Source: Congeria kusceri
Lineage: Eukaryota; Mollusca; Bivalvia; Myida; Dreissenidae
Assembly (NCBI GenBank): GCA_027627225.1
Contig: CM051033.1
Location: 50,281,516-50,345,515 of the forward strand
Reading direction: 5' to 3'
Length of the DNA stretch: 64,000 nucleotides
The translations under genes were made by a program, and so were the position numbers. The notes under the pieces were generated by a model. That model was not told the origin of the DNA, did not search any database, and saw only the letters and a list, made by a program, of their open reading frames with translations. Of the stretch, positions 1 to 14,100 are shown piece after piece; position 1 is the first letter of the stretch; each line of letters begins with the position of its first letter.

Positions 1-1208
1 TTTAAAAATCTTCTCCTCTGAAACCACAAGACCCAGAGGTTTCATATTTGGTTTGTAACATCCTATAGTGGTCCTCTACAAAGATTGTTCAAATTATTTC
101 CCTGGGGTCAAAACTGGCCACGCCCCGGGGGTCTCATGGTTTATATAGAATATATAGCAAAATGACTTTAAAAATCTTCTCCTCAGAAACCGGAAGGCCC
201 AGAGGTTTCATATTTGGTATGTAACATCCTTTTAAAATCTTCTCTGAAATCGCAAGGCCCAGAGGTTTCATATATGGTATTTAACATCCTTTAGTGGTCC
301 TTTACAAAGTTTGTTCAAATTTTGCCCCTGGGGTCAAAACCGGCCACACCCCGGGGGTCACATGGTTAATATAGAATATATAGCAAAATGACTTTTAAAA
401 TCTTCTCTGAAACTGCAAGGCCCAGAGGTTTCGTATTTGGTATTTAACATCCTATAGTGGTACTCTACAAAGATTGTTCAAATTATGCCCCATGGGTCAA
501 AACAGATCACACCCGATTGGTCACATGGTTAATATAGACTTAAATAGCAAAACGACTTTAAAATTCTTCTTCTCTGAAATCGCAAGGCCTAGAGGTTTCA
601 TATTTGGTATGTAACATTTTATAGTGGTCCTCTACAAAAAGTTTTCAAATTATGCCACTGGGGTCAAAACTGGTCACGCCCGGTGGGGGGTGGGGGTGGT
701 CCAATGGTTTATATAGACTTAAATAGAAAAATGACTTTAAAAATCTTCTCCTATGAAACGGCAAGGCCCACAGCTTTCCTATATTTGTTACGTAAAATTG
801 CATAGTGGTCCTCTCCAAAGATTGTTCAAATTATGCCCCTGGGGTCAAATCTGGCCACCCCCGAGCAGTCACATGGTTTATATAGACTTAAATAGCAAAA
901 TGACTTTTAAAATCTTTACCTGAAACCGCAAGGCCCACAGCTTTCCTATATTTGGTACGTAACTTTGCATAGTGGTCCTCTCCAAAGATTGTTCAAATTA
1001 TGCCCCTGGGGTCACATGGTTTATATAGACTTAAATAGCAAAATGACTTAAAAAATCTTTACCTGAAACCGCAAGGCTCAGAGGTTTGTTCAAGGTTGTT
1101 GAACTTATGCCCCTGGGATAAAAATAAGCCACGCCTCTGGGATGCAAATTCCAATTGGGTTACAAGGTCGCGGGTGAGCGTCCTAGGGCCCTCGGGGCCC
1201 TCTTGTTT
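1..1208 (+). repeat. Tandem satellite array, about 170-bp unit
   Basis: About seven imperfect units carry the phrases 'aggtttcatatttggta', 'tagtggtcctctacaaag' and 'gcccctggggtcaaaac'. Unit starts are spaced roughly 160-180 bp apart, and one short unit lies near 231-265. The array runs off the left edge. On the right it ends in a perfect hairpin (AGGGCCC, loop TCG, GGGCCCT at 1185-1201) followed by CTTGTTTA. The same kind of ending is seen on other arrays in this window. No coding potential was seen. Confidence 0.85.
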
Positions 1209-1560
1209 AATGACTAGTATTCATGAAATGAAAAACAAAATAGTTTTGTGAATTGTTTTTTCTATCCAATATATCCTTCTTTCCTATAGATTCAGCCATT
1301 CCTGTAGATGCGGCCACCCCCAGATAATGAAAATTAACTATTATTTCTTACAAAACTTGTGTTAGTTATCTGTATTGAGACAATTCTATCACATAAATTT
1401 TGTTGTTGGTTTTAAAAATTGCGAATTTTAAATTTTGTCTGAGAAAATTAAGATTTTTTAAAGAAATTCCCCAAAATTGCATATGTGCATTAGCTAAGAA
1501 TTTTGTAAACATTCATTTTTAGCCAGATTTTTCAACAAAAAATCTCGGCTTATAGATAGG

Positions 1561-2500
1561 CGAAAACCGGTCGGTTGGGCGGGCGTTGCGATGTCGTTAA
1601 CAATTTGCGTTAAAGTTTCGTATTCCTGTCATATTTTCAGAAGTTCTGGGGCAATCTTCATGAAACTGTTCCTTGGATGGTCCTCTACCAAACCTGTGAA
1701 AGTGGTTCCGCTTCACTGCACAAAATGGCCACCAGAGCTAAAATTTGAATTCTGTCTAAACGCTATTTTCTTCTAAACCTATGGCTAGATTTTCAAATAA
1801 TTGTACACAAATGGTCATTTAGTGTTCCTCTACCAAACTTATTCATATGGTTCTGCCTCACTGCACAAAATGGCCACTAAAGCTAAAAATAGGATTTGCG
1901 TTAAAGTTTCTTTTCTGTCATATTTTAAAAAGTTCTCCGTCAATCTTCATGAAACGTTACAGAAATGTTCCTTAAATGGTCCTTTACCAAACCTGTGAAA
2001 GTGGTTCCGCTTCACTGCACAAGATGGCCGCCAGATCTTAAAATAGAACTATGTCTTAACTCCATTTTGCCACTAGAGCTAAAAGTAGAATTTGCGTTAA
2101 AAGTTTCGTATTCCTGTCATATTTTCAAAAGATTTTGGTCAATCTTCAGGAAGCTTTACACAAATGTTCATTGGATGGTCCTCTACCAAACCTGTGAAAA
2201 TGGTTCCGCTTCACTGCACAAGATGGCCCCAGAGCTAAAAATAGAAATATGTCTAAACGCCAATTTCTTCTATGGCTAGATTTTCAAATAATTTCACACC
2301 AATGTTCATTTAGTGGTCCTCTACCAAACTTCTTCAAATGGTTCTGCCTCACTGTACAAGATGGCCGCCACAGCTAAAAACGGAAATATGTCTAAACGCC
2401 AGTTTAGAAATATGTCTAAAAGCCATTTTCTTCTAAATCTGTGGCTAGTTTTTCAAATAATGTGACACAAGTGTTTGTTTGGTGGTCCTCTACCAAAATT
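1561..2500 (+). repeat. Tandem satellite array with 'gtggttccgcttcactgcac' core
   Basis: Five degenerate units share 'aaacctgtgaaagtggttcc', 'cactgcacaaaatggccacc' and 'ctaaaaatagaa'. They are spaced about 140-200 bp apart. The array begins with a GT/CG-rich stretch (ggtcggttgggcgggcgttg), as other arrays here do. The open frames across it follow from repeat periodicity and are not genes. Confidence 0.8.
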
Positions 2501-3454
2501 ATTCAATGCAATATCTTAAATCTTACATTTTCAATGTCACATTTAACCATGAGTAACTACTTAAGGAACATTTTCATCCATCTTGCATTTGATCATTATT
2601 TTCCAAAACAATGATAGCTTGTCCAGTGGAGAAAAGTTCCTTAGATGGACACTTTCTTAAATGCAAATATGCAACATTGCATAGAAACAAACATAATTAT
2701 GTCAGTAATTTCATGCCATCTCTCTAGTCCACACTTTTTTCCCATTTTATTTTGAGACCACATTTTTGCCAAGTCTCACCAAACTGCACACATTTTTGAT
2801 CATCGACATGAAACTTCCATACTTCTTCACCAACATTGACTTGTACATGTACCCCCATCGGCAAAATAAAAAATCCGGCTTTAATGCGGTTTCTGCATTT
2901 TTCTCTTGTTAAGCAGTTTGCTAGTGTGTGTTAGTCCAATAAAGAATGCTTTTAATGAATTATATCAAAATTGCAACAAAATGTTAGTGTTTTCTTATAA
3001 AAATGAAGACTGAACCAAATGATAGGAAACTTCTGACAAATTCATGGTTGCTAGGCTGCCTTCATATAATTGGTCAGTAACTAAGTGAATTGCTGATCTC
3101 TAAATTAACTGGCCTTTATTTAGTAGGAGAGACCTTAAATTTATAGATAAAAGTCTCAGTGTTGTTAAAATTGTGTTCATTTAGGGTACAAAAAGCAGTT
3201 TAGCTCTTAAGTGGCCGAATATACAGGAAAAGAGGCTATATAAGCATGGATTTTTTTCTTATTCAACAGGGTCTGGTTAAAGGACCATTCCCAATGCTAA
3301 AGATTTATTTTTCCCTAATTGGAATGAAAAAAAATGAATCTGAAGTGCCAAAAAATACATGGGATATGTGAATTTAATTTGTCTATCATGTAATTACTTG
3401 TAATGGTAAGGTTATGGATAAACACCATTAAAATACCAAGTTCAACCAATATGA
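2501..3454. other. Unassigned non-coding stretch
   Basis: This AT-rich sequence holds no ORF above background and no splice-bounded coding block that I can support. No clear tandem or inverted repeat is visible. It could hold an upstream non-coding exon or promoter of the kinase gene, but nothing in it shows this. Confidence 0.4.
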
Positions 3455-3911
3455 GGCCAAAAATAAAATTGTATTTGTTTCCCCATCCCTACCTACCCAC
3501 CGAAATTACTGTGACCCAAAGATTTTGGGGGGGTTCCAAGGCGGTAAAAAAAATATTTCTGGTCCGAGTAAGAAATGGTACGAAAAGGCAGTGGGTACGA
3601 ACATAACGCTGTGGGTACGAATCTAATCAAGCGTGCATGTGAAGCAAACAGGCAAATATTTTCCATTTGAACACTGCTGTGTTGACAGTATCGGATGTGT
3701 TAGTTAATTTGGACAATAATTTTCAATCTTTAATCTAGTCTGTAATACATGTACATATTGTTATTTATTATTATATCATTAAATATATTACTATGATAGT
3801 TCAATGTAATTGCTAAAAAAAAAGGGGGAAAAAATGTCCTACCTACCTACCTGGCCAACCCTATTTTGCATGGGTCGGGAAGGGGAAACAAACATAATTT
3901 TATTTTTGGCC
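3455..3911. mobile_element. Short inverted-repeat element (MITE-like)
   Basis: The left end reads ggccaaaaataaaatt, then tttgtttcccc. The right end is its reverse complement (ggggaaacaaa, then aattttatttttggcc). The terminal inverted repeat is about 30 bp and the element about 457 bp, with no transposase. A shorter relative lies at 12799-12929. The ORF at 3403-3606 overlaps it and is not believed. Confidence 0.65.
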
Positions 3912-4015
3912 TGACACTAGTTTAAGTAATTCATTTTATAAATTAGTAAATATTAAGTTTCTTAAATGTATTTCCCAATTAGCAAGATTTCACGATGTAT
4001 AATTCCCAATTTGAT

Positions 4016-4403
4016 GGGTACCCAGTGGTTTTTTTAGCGCCAATATGGGGCCAAAATTTGGCCCCATTCCCCTGCTTAAACAGTATACATTTTCCCCTAT
4101 TTTGACCTTAAAATTCCCCTCAGAATGTAAGCTTCATTTTGAAAAAAAAGAGACCAAAATCAGTCAAAAATTTACTAAGATAGAGAAATTTTCGTAAACA
4201 ATCCCAGCAGTTTTTCATCAAACTAAGTTAATCTAAGTTACCATTTGTAGCAAAACAATTCATTAAGGTTTTATTACAAAGTAGAATATAAGCATGTTAT
4301 AACTTAACTCTTTTCTAAAAAAAAAATCCCCTTTTGCCATAAATTTCCCCATCTGGAGGGCCCGGCCACCTTTCCCCCAAAGGTGAAAAAAACACTGGTA
4401 CCG
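4016..4403. mobile_element. MITE-like element with ggtacc...cagtg ends
   Basis: The left end (ggtacccagtggttttttt) and the right end (aaaaaaacactggtacc) are inverted copies. The interior has 'ccttaaaattcccctcagaa' and 'aagatagagaaattttcgt'. Both recur at 12980-13260 with slightly changed bases, so this is a dispersed family. No coding region. Confidence 0.6.
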
Positions 4404-4942
4404 GTTTTGTGATCGCCTGTTGTCCGTCGTGAATAGTCCGTCGTTCGTCGTCAACATTTACCTTGTGAACACTCTAGAGGCCACATTTATTGGCCCAATC
4501 TTCATGAAACTTGGTCAGAACATTTGTCCCAATGATATCTCGGCTGAGTTCGAAACTGGGTCATGTGGGGTCAAAAACTAGGTCACTAGGTCAAACTGAA
4601 GAAAAAGATTGCTAACACTCTAGAAGTTACATTATTTGCTCAATCGTCATGAAACTTGGTCAGAACATTTGTCCCAATGGTATCTTGGCCGAGTTCGAAT
4701 CTGGGTCATGTGGGGTCAAAAACTAGGTCACTAGGTCAAAAAGAAAAATAGTTTCAATTTCAATATGTACTTCAAAATTTTGAATGTCTGTTGTCACTTA
4801 AGTTTTTCAAACCATGATGATTAAGGCCCCATTTCCATCAGTCCTTCAGTATATCCATATTCGTATAAAAATCTAACACATGGAAAATTGTTCGACTAAT
4901 GAAACTCAGGTGAGCGACCCATGGCTATTTGGCCCTCTTGTA
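4404..4942 (+). repeat. Two-unit satellite element, about 137-bp unit
   Basis: It starts with a CGT-rich module (ttgtccgtcgt, gtccgtcgttcgtcgtc). Two units follow with 'caatcttcatgaaacttggt', 'gtcagaacatttgtcccaat' and 'gggtcatgtggggtcaaaaa'. It ends in caggtgagcgaccc, a weak hairpin and ggccctcttgta. The same family forms the longer block at 28700-30840. Confidence 0.75.
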
Positions 4943-5018
4943 TATAAATAATTACACTAGGATCAAACCCTGCATGTGTTTGACAAATATGGAATGTATG
5001 TTTGTGTGTTTTTCAGAA

Positions 5019-5180
5019 ATGAACAAGATGACTCATACTTACAAAGGCTACATAACTTCTAGACCCAGAACTGGGATTGGAACGAACACTACAGAAATGC
5101 TTCATGGAATTACCCCTGACGAAACGCTTCGTGAAACCATCCCAGCCGAAATGCTTCGTGAAACAAGTCCTCCTGAACTG
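5019..5180 (+). CDS. Kinase gene exon 1 (first coding exon seen)
   Basis: The acceptor tttttcag ends at 5016 and the first ATG is three bases later. The reading frame stays open to CTG at 5180, and the donor is gtttgt. It encodes a Thr/Pro/Glu-rich segment ending in RETSPPEL. The ATG may be the true start, with a non-coding exon upstream. The frame could also continue from an earlier exon in phase 1. Confidence 0.6.
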
Positions 5181-8100
5181 GTTTGTGAAATTTTAATCTT
5201 TGTTCATCAAAGCAATAATATCACATAAGACCATCAGTATGACTGGTATAAAAACTCATGAAATCCACTCTGATTATTGGAAAAGCAGTTTTGAGAGATT
5301 GTAATAAGTAGTGTTCGTGTTCAGCATCAAGATTTGTCTTTATAATCTCTATATTGATGTATTTCTGTATAGTGTATACCAGTTTGCATACTTTGGAAAA
5401 TGTTTTCCATTGTACTCTACATGTATTTGTAATTGTTAAAGTTGTGTGTCCTTGACATTTAGATTTGACCTGACCCTGAGAAAGAATGTTGCAAGTCTAA
5501 ATAAACTGAATGATTGTTTTAAATACTTAATGCAATGTACTTAATTTCATAGACAGGGGCTGAAGGTGACAATCTGCAGAGAACACAAGATGTTCGCAGA
5601 AGGACCTCTACTCAGATACGACATCTGTATTCGGTACGAGATTTCACTTTCATCATATCAGACAGTTTCTTACTTCTTACTATTCCTACAGTGGCTACTT
5701 CTTAACTCTTTAGGAACTACCTACCTCTGTTAAATTTTTACAAACTGTAAAAATATCTTCACTGAAAAGTGTTTGACTTACAAATTCTTACAGAATGACA
5801 GACCAGATCAGAACCAACTTACGCCTATGGGAGATAATGGACTGAAGCCTTCACTTTCTGAGGTAATGTATAGCTTAGACTCATTAACCGGACACTGACT
5901 TTTATGCATGAATAAATTATGAATTCATTATGATGAAGATATAGAGGATATTTGTTGGTTTCGGTAGAATATGGAATTTAATTCACGATTGATCATGAAA
6001 ATTTATATTTTCAGCCACTCGTGAAAAAATTTTTTTTCTATGATCACGAGTGAATCAAAAATCGATATTCTACCGAAACGTACAAATTTTCTTTTTATTT
6101 TATGCTTTTTACTCCGTTTTTTTACTTTTTATGTGCTATCTAAATACATTTAATTTGAAAACATCGCAGGAATTATAACGTCATGACGTCACAATTTTGA
6201 GCCCGGCATTGTTGACAGTCCGTTTCATTTGCTGTATTAAATCGGGAACCAATTTGAAACAGTGAAAATGACTGTAGTGATAATTTACACTGTTTCAAAC
6301 AGTGAATAACCAATTTTATTTCACTGATATTTCCCTATAAATCACTGGAAAGCATAAAATCAATTAGTGTCTGTACTAGAATGGAGTTCAATCAATGAAA
6401 AGTAAATGAACGAAGTTTAGGGGGTGGTATATAGGAGTGAGCTTGTCGGTCTGTTGGTTTTTTGGTTTCCGGATGATAGCTCAAGAAGGGCTTGACATAT
6501 TCAAATAATGTTTGGTACACATGTGTAACATCATAAAATATTTGGTACAAGTTCGACTTTGGTTACAAACCACTAAATTTTGACAGAGGGGTGGCCGTCA
6601 ACTGTTTGTTTCCGCTCTCTAACTCGAGAACGAATTGAGCTATTGTAATGAGACTTCATACATAGATACCTTATATCAAGACCTCGCTTGGGATTACATA
6701 TGGGGTCAAGGTCAAGGTCACTGTTATTAAAAATAGAAAAACGGTTTCCTCTCAATAACTTGAAAACGCATCAAGATATTTAATGAAACTTCATACATAG
6801 ATACCTTATAGGGAGACCTTGCTTGAGGTTGCATATGGGGTGGGAGGGGTCAAAGTCAAGGTCACCGTTACTAAAAATAGAAAAACAGTTTCTGCTCAAT
6901 AACTTGAGAATGCATTGAGATATTTTAATGAAACTTCATACATAGATACGTTGTATCGAAACCTCGCTTGGGATTTCATATGGGGTGGGTGGGGTCAAGG
7001 TCACCATTACTAAAAATAGAAAAACAGTTTCCACTCAATAACTTGAGAAAGCATTGAGATATTTTAATGAAACTTCATTCATAGGTACCTTATATAGAGA
7101 CCTTGCTTGGGATTGCATATGGGGTGGGTGGTGTCAGGGTCAAGATCACCATTACTAAAAATAGAAAAACAGGTTCCGCTCAATGAATTGAGAACGCATT
7201 GAGATATTTTAATGAAACTTCATATGTAGATATCTCATATTGAAACCTTGCTTGGGACTGCATATGGGGTGGATGGGGTCAAGGTCACCATAACTAAAAA
7301 TAGGCAAAAAGTTTCCACTCAATACCTAGAAAACGAATTGAGATATTTTTAATGAAACTTCATATGTAGATACCTTATATCTAGACCTCTCTTGTGATTG
7401 CATATGGGGTGGGTGGGGTCTAGGTCACCTTTGCAAAAAAAACAAAAAACTGTTTGCACTTAATAACTTAAGAACTTATTTAGATATTTTAACGAAACTT
7501 CATATGTAGATACCTTATATTGAGACCTCGCTTTGGTCAAGGTAACCATTTCCTAGCCATAGGTGTATGACCTTCACCTTGCACCTAGAACTTTCTTTCA
7601 TTTTTGTGCTGACTTAAGCATTTCGTTAGAAAAATTTGGTTTTCGTGGAATTTCCACATTTCTTGTTAAATTATGTTTGGTATACAGGTGTAACATCATA
7701 AAATACCGATCAAGTTCTACTTCAGTTACAAACTACTAAATGTTGACAGAGTTATGGCTCCTATTGAAATAATTCTTTTCCAAATACATTGTTAAACATT
7801 CACAAATTAAAGCACTCTGTGTCTAATTCTTTCAAATGGATGCCATAGTTTTGTGACAAGGCCATATTGTGGGGGTATATCCGTCACTCATGTGACAATT
7901 CTAGTTAAGCCCCCCTTCGAAGAAGTGGGGGTATATTGCTTTGCACCTGTCGGTCGGGCGATTAGTCGGTCGGTCGGGCGGATGGTCGGTCTGTCCGTAG
8001 ACCATTTAGTTTCCGCACGATATCTAGAGAACGCTTTGACCTATGATCATGAAAGTTGGTATGCTGGTTACTTGGGAGGAAAGTAAGACGCCTATAACTT

Positions 8101-11100
8101 TTGGGGTCAAAGGTCAAGGTCACCGTTGCTAAAAATAGAAAAAATATCTTGAGAACGCATCAAGATATTTTAATGAAACTTCATATGTAGATATCTCATA
8201 TTGAGACCTTGCTTGGGACTGCATATGGGGTGGATGGTGTCAAGGTCACCATTACTAAAAATAGGCAAAAAGTTTCCACTCAATACCTAGAGAACGAATT
8301 GAGATATTTAAATGAAACTTCATATGTAGATACCTTATATCTAGACCTCTCTTGTGATTGCATATGGGGTGGGTGGGGTCTAGGTCACCTTTGCTAAAAA
8401 TAAAAAAAACTGTTTGCACTTAATAACTTAAGAACTTATGTAGATATTTTAATGAAACTTCATATGTAGATACCTTATATTGAGACCTCGCTTTGGTCAA
8501 GGTAACCATTTCCTAACCATAGGTGTATGACCTTCACCTTGCACCTAGAACTTTCTTTCATTATTGTGCTGACTTATGCATTTCGTTAGAAAAATTTGGT
8601 TTTCGTGGAATTTCCACATTTCTTGTTAAATTATGTTTGGTATACAGGTGTAACATCATAAAATACAGATCAAGTTCTACTTTAGTTACAAACTACTAAA
8701 TGTTGACAGAGTTATGGCTCATATTGAAATAATTTTTTTCCAAATACACTGTTAAACATTCACAAATTAAAGCATTCTCTCTGTGTCTAATTCTTTCAAA
8801 TGGATACCATAGTTCTGTGACAAGGCCATATTGTGGGGGTATATCCGTCACTCATGTGACAATTCTAGTTAAGCCCCCCTTCGAAGAAGTGGGGGTATAT
8901 TGCTTTGCATCTGTCGGTCAGCCGGTTGGTCGGTCGGGCGGATGGTCGGTCTGTCCGTAGACCATTTCGTTTCCGCATGATATCTAGAGATATCATGCGG
9001 AAGATGCCTATAACTTTTGAGGTCAACATGTCAAAGGTCAAGGTCACCATTGCTAAAAATAGAAAAATAACTTGAGAACGCATCGAGATATTTTAATTAA
9101 ACTTTATACATAGATACCTTATATCGAGACCTCACTTGGGACCGCATATGGGGTGGGTGGGGTCAAGGTCACCATTACTAAAAATAGAAAAACGGTTTCC
9201 GCTCAATAACTTGAGAACGCATTTTAATGAAACTTCATACATAGATACCAGGGTTTCCCGCAGGCCTGTTTCGCTTGTCGGGCCCGACATGCCTTCAAAG
9301 CAGTTAGTTATTTGCCGACATTCTTAAATAACGCCGACATGCTTTAATGTTCAAAGTGACAACCCTTAATCCCTTTATCTATTACAACGATCTTTAATCA
9401 CGGGGCCATACACTTCCGTTAGTGTTATTGACAAGTGACTGAACTGTGTAGTCCCGCCCACAACGATCTCATTAGTCAATCAAATGCGGTGATTTGTAGC
9501 GCGGAGTTTATACCTTACTAACAACTAAAAACGTAACAACAAATACTAGCGTTGACGGGAAAAGTGAACAGGCATTTTAAGACATTTGATTATTATATTT
9601 AACGTTTTATTTTATCCCGGTAATTTCCTTATCTATTTCAAAATTATGAAAACGAATAATATAATATATAGCCTCATTTCAAAACACAATTTAACATCGT
9701 CAACCGTAATTTTGTTCTCATAAATACTGCAATTAGGCACTTAACCAGAACACGCATGTTTTTCATGAGGCATCCGTGACATTGTGCATAGCAATTTTTG
9801 GGCGCTGTTGTAGCATAACACGCTTTTTACATGGAGATACAGGCCCGTATTTTATGTCGAATAGGAGCCACATGTTCAAGTATTTAAAAACAACCGTGAT
9901 GTGTTCTGCTTTTTATGTCCGCATGTAGTATAACTGATATTAATTATGATTTCCTTTCCATCGGAAAACAATTAATGAAATAATGACGAGCGGTCATGAT
10001 AGAATTTCAAGGCGGAAAAAAGCTAGGCTTTTCAACGAATCTGAATACCATGTATGATTAGAAATTAATTCCATAAAAAATGAAGCCTAGTATTTTGATG
10101 TACACTGCCTCCAAAAGGCGTTAGGTCAACATGTTTTTATTTAATTAAGAAAACTTGGGTAATTGCGATTTTAGTAGGAGAAATATTTTTTATAGTTTCA
10201 TTTTTATAAAAGGAAGAATTCCCAAATTAAAGATAATGGGAAGAGAGGTGCTGGCCGAGCAAAAGGCTAGGTAGTTTAAGAGATAAAGGGCCAATTTGAT
10301 TGCCGCCAGGTCGCGCGATACGGCAGATTTTGGGGAGTTGGATTCGAGCTGTGCAGCCAATTTCTGGGAGGTGGGGACGAAGCTGATTTATGGGAGCTGG
10401 GGTCGGGCGATGCGGCCGATTTTGAAGAGGTGGGGGTCAAACGCAGTGGGGCCGATTTTAGGGGGATGGTGGCTAAGGGGTCGGGTTGGAACGATCTCGG
10501 GGGGTGGGGTGGGTCAAGTTCAAGTTCACCGTTACTAAAAATAGAAATAGAAAAACAATTTCCGCTAAATAACTTTTGAAGGCATCAAGATATTTTAATG
10601 AAACTTCATACATAGATACCTTATATTGAGACCTCTATTGGGATTTCATATGGGGTGGATAGGGTCAAGGTCAAGGTCACCATTACTAAAAATACAAAAA
10701 ACTATTTCCGCTCAATAACTGGAGAACGCATCGAGATATTTTAATGAAACTTCATACATAGATATCATATATCGAGACCTCACTTGGGATTGCATATTAA
10801 AAAAAATTCTTAACAATTGCACATATTCACAACTTGGCTGCAAGTCGGGCAGCATACATGTTTTACAAACATCTCTTGTTTTACTTGTGAAACAATACAT
10901 GTGCATAAACAAAACCATGTATAAACAAAGGATGCAATTTCGAGCACGTAATTTATGCTTATATACAGTTGAACATTGCTATTTCGAACACCGTTAATTC
11001 GAATTAATTGCTATTTCAAACTATTTTGTCGGTCCCAATTTTGTTCCGTTATTTAACTAAAATAACAATTATTAATTCGAAGTTGTCTATTTCGAATTCA

Positions 11101-14100
11101 TCTCTATTTCGAACAATGCTGAAAATTTTACAATCTTTACAATGTTATTTACAAACCTTCATTATACATGTCAACAAGAAACAAGAAAAGAAAATAACTA
11201 CTGACATGTAAAACCATAATTAATATCATCAACATTTCAATCGATGATCATCACCTGGTTTGTTTTGATGGCAGGGATTCGATTAGAGTTATTCTCGGAA
11301 CCAGTCAGATATCTGTGCAGAGGTTGGAACCTCGCTTTTTCAAACTTTCGAACTATTTTTGACGGTCCCAACGACTTCGAAATAGCGGTGTTCAACTGTA
11401 CATGTCGAGTCCCAGCTTTATAAATATTTTACTCTCCGTCGTGAAGTAAGAATTTTCTTTTTGTGTTATAACTTTGTGTATTTTCTCAAAGCATTGCTAT
11501 ATATTTGGTTAATGACAATAGTATGTCAATTTAATCTAAAATATTGTTAATATTCAGCATGATTCACCAAATTAAAATACCATAACAACATTTTTTATTT
11601 GCAGAGTGGTTCGGGCAAGAAGAGCGGACCTGATTTGGAAAAAAACCCACCATTGTATAGTTTTTCTCAGACCGTAGACTTTGACGAGGTAAGAAATTGT
11701 AATTAAATTCGATTTTCCCATCTGTGTGATTGTTCATGACGCTCCAAAAAATAATCCTAGTCCAGAGGTCAACTTAAGTGAAAAGTGCAGATAGACAATC
11801 TTAAGTGTTCACAAAGAGTAAATGTAGAAGGATTGGATTAACAAAACAAAAAGATTGGGGGAATTTTAAGTCACTCGAGACAACTAGGATATTCTACATT
11901 CCTGAATACAGATTTTCATGTCTAAGTACTAACAAATGATCTGTTATTCATTTCAAAGGCATCATTAATATAAACTTGATAAACAATTTGAAAACATGTT
12001 TGAATTGTGCGACTGACACGAACTATTGCACGAGGCTCAGGGGCTGTATTACAGAAATATCTTAATTTTTTCTTAAATTATTTCACTTAAGTTCAAATTT
12101 TTGTTGTGTAAATATTTCCCAAACTACATATAAATTTGCTGCCAATTAAACGCTAGTAAATTATAAAGTTAATAATTAAGAAGCACCGAGCATAATGTCA
12201 TATACATATAGAATAAAAGGATAAGAGTATTATTCTTAAGTTAAAGATAAGATTATACTGGTACTTAAGATGTTTTTGGAATACAGCCCTCGATGTTCAA
12301 ATGCTCAAGAGAGAAATAAGGCTGTAAAATCTAAATTCCCAACAATAAATGATTACATTTCTTAGTTTTAATAATAAGACTGCATTTAATGCTATTTAAT
12401 AGTGACAAGTACTGTTAGAAGTATGACAATATATATGACAACATATTGGCTCTAACTTTTTGAAAGTGGCATATTTTTGTGGAGATAACTTCTTTTGAGC
12501 CAGTGGAACCCCTGATTCCAGAAACATCTTAAAATCTTAACCTTAACTTTATAACCAGCATTTGTCTTTAGCATTTTATTTCATATGACATTGTGCTTTA
12601 GAAGAGTGTAGTAATTATCAACATACTATTGACTATTGTTTTCTGAACAGTAGAGGGATTCACAAATTTATATGTAGTTTTAAAAATATAACATTACAAA
12701 TATTGGAATGTAAGTGAAAATAGTTTAAGATAAACTGAAGACATTTCCCTCTGGAATACGGACTCTGGTGCCAACACTTGATAACAAACATAAAATAAGG
12801 CCAAATAAACAATGTGTGTTTGGTCAACATCTCAAAAAAGTTAGGTAGGGTCGCGATTGAGTTGTTGTTTTGTTACGTTTTTTAGGAAGGGTCGGGTTGC
12901 CCGAAACACAGAATTTATTTTTTTGGGCCTAGGTGACAACATACTATAATGTTGTTGGGATAGGAGAGCGCTTCAGCATAACCAAAAATTTTATTCAGAG
13001 TATTTTTGCAACCAAAGTTCGGTCCCATACCCCTAACGTAAAGGAATATATCTTTCCCTTACTTTTAACCTAAACATTCTCCTTAAAATTCCCCTCAGAA
13101 TTGTCCATTATGTAGAAAAAAAATTGACCAAAATCGGAAAAAAATTGGCCAAGATAGAGGAATTTTCGTGAACAATGTAACTTTTTTTCAAGAAACCAAC
13201 TTGGATGCATTTAACAAATGTATTACATAACAATTTATGTATGTTTATATTGCAAAGTAGATATATAATAATAATTTAAAAGGTATTGATGTTCAGCTGC
13301 AAATGTATCCATCATGTTAATAATTTTTCTTTATGATGCATTTAATACGATAATGATAAGTAACAAAATAATAATAATAATGGTTAAACTTATAATAATA
13401 AAGTAATAGTAAAAAACAAAAAATCTATGTAATATAAACTTAAAATTCATGGCACATTTATTTACTTTGCAGTGGGACGATGATTTAGACCTTCCTGCTT
13501 TGTCTACTCCTCCAGACAGCAAGTTTTATCGATCAAACTCTGGAAGTTCAACCAGTTCAGAAGAAGGTGTAATTCAAGGTTTTTGTTGTTTTTTTGTTAA
13601 AAATTTGTGATAAAGTTTGAAACCTTTTGTTAACCAAATTTTTCAAAGAAAGAAAAATTTTGGTTATTAGATTGGTGTATTTCGTTGGTCGGGCAGGCGG
13701 GCGTCCAACTGGGGTTTCTGCTCAATAATTCGAGAACGATTGAGATAGTTTATGAAACTTCATACATGGATACCTTATATCAAGACCTCACTTGGGATTG
13801 CATATGGGTTGGGTGGGGTCAAGGTCACTGTTACTAATAATAGAAAAACGGTTTCCGATCAGTAACTCAAGAACAAATCGAGGTATTGTAATGAAACTTA
13901 ATACATTGATACCATATATTGAGACCCTTGCTTGGGATTGCATATGGGGTGGGTGGGGTCAAGGTCACCATTACCAAAAATAGAAAAAACTGTTTCCACT
14001 AAATAACTCTAGAACGAATTTAGATATTATAATGAAATTTGATTTATTGATACCTGATATCAAGCTCCCGCTTGGAATTGCATATGGGGAAGGTGGGGTC

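Noticed and set aside
10296..10538. 80-codon ORF on the plus strand
   Set aside because: It lies in a G-rich short repeat running into satellite DNA, where stops are rare. No splice signals or domain-like composition.
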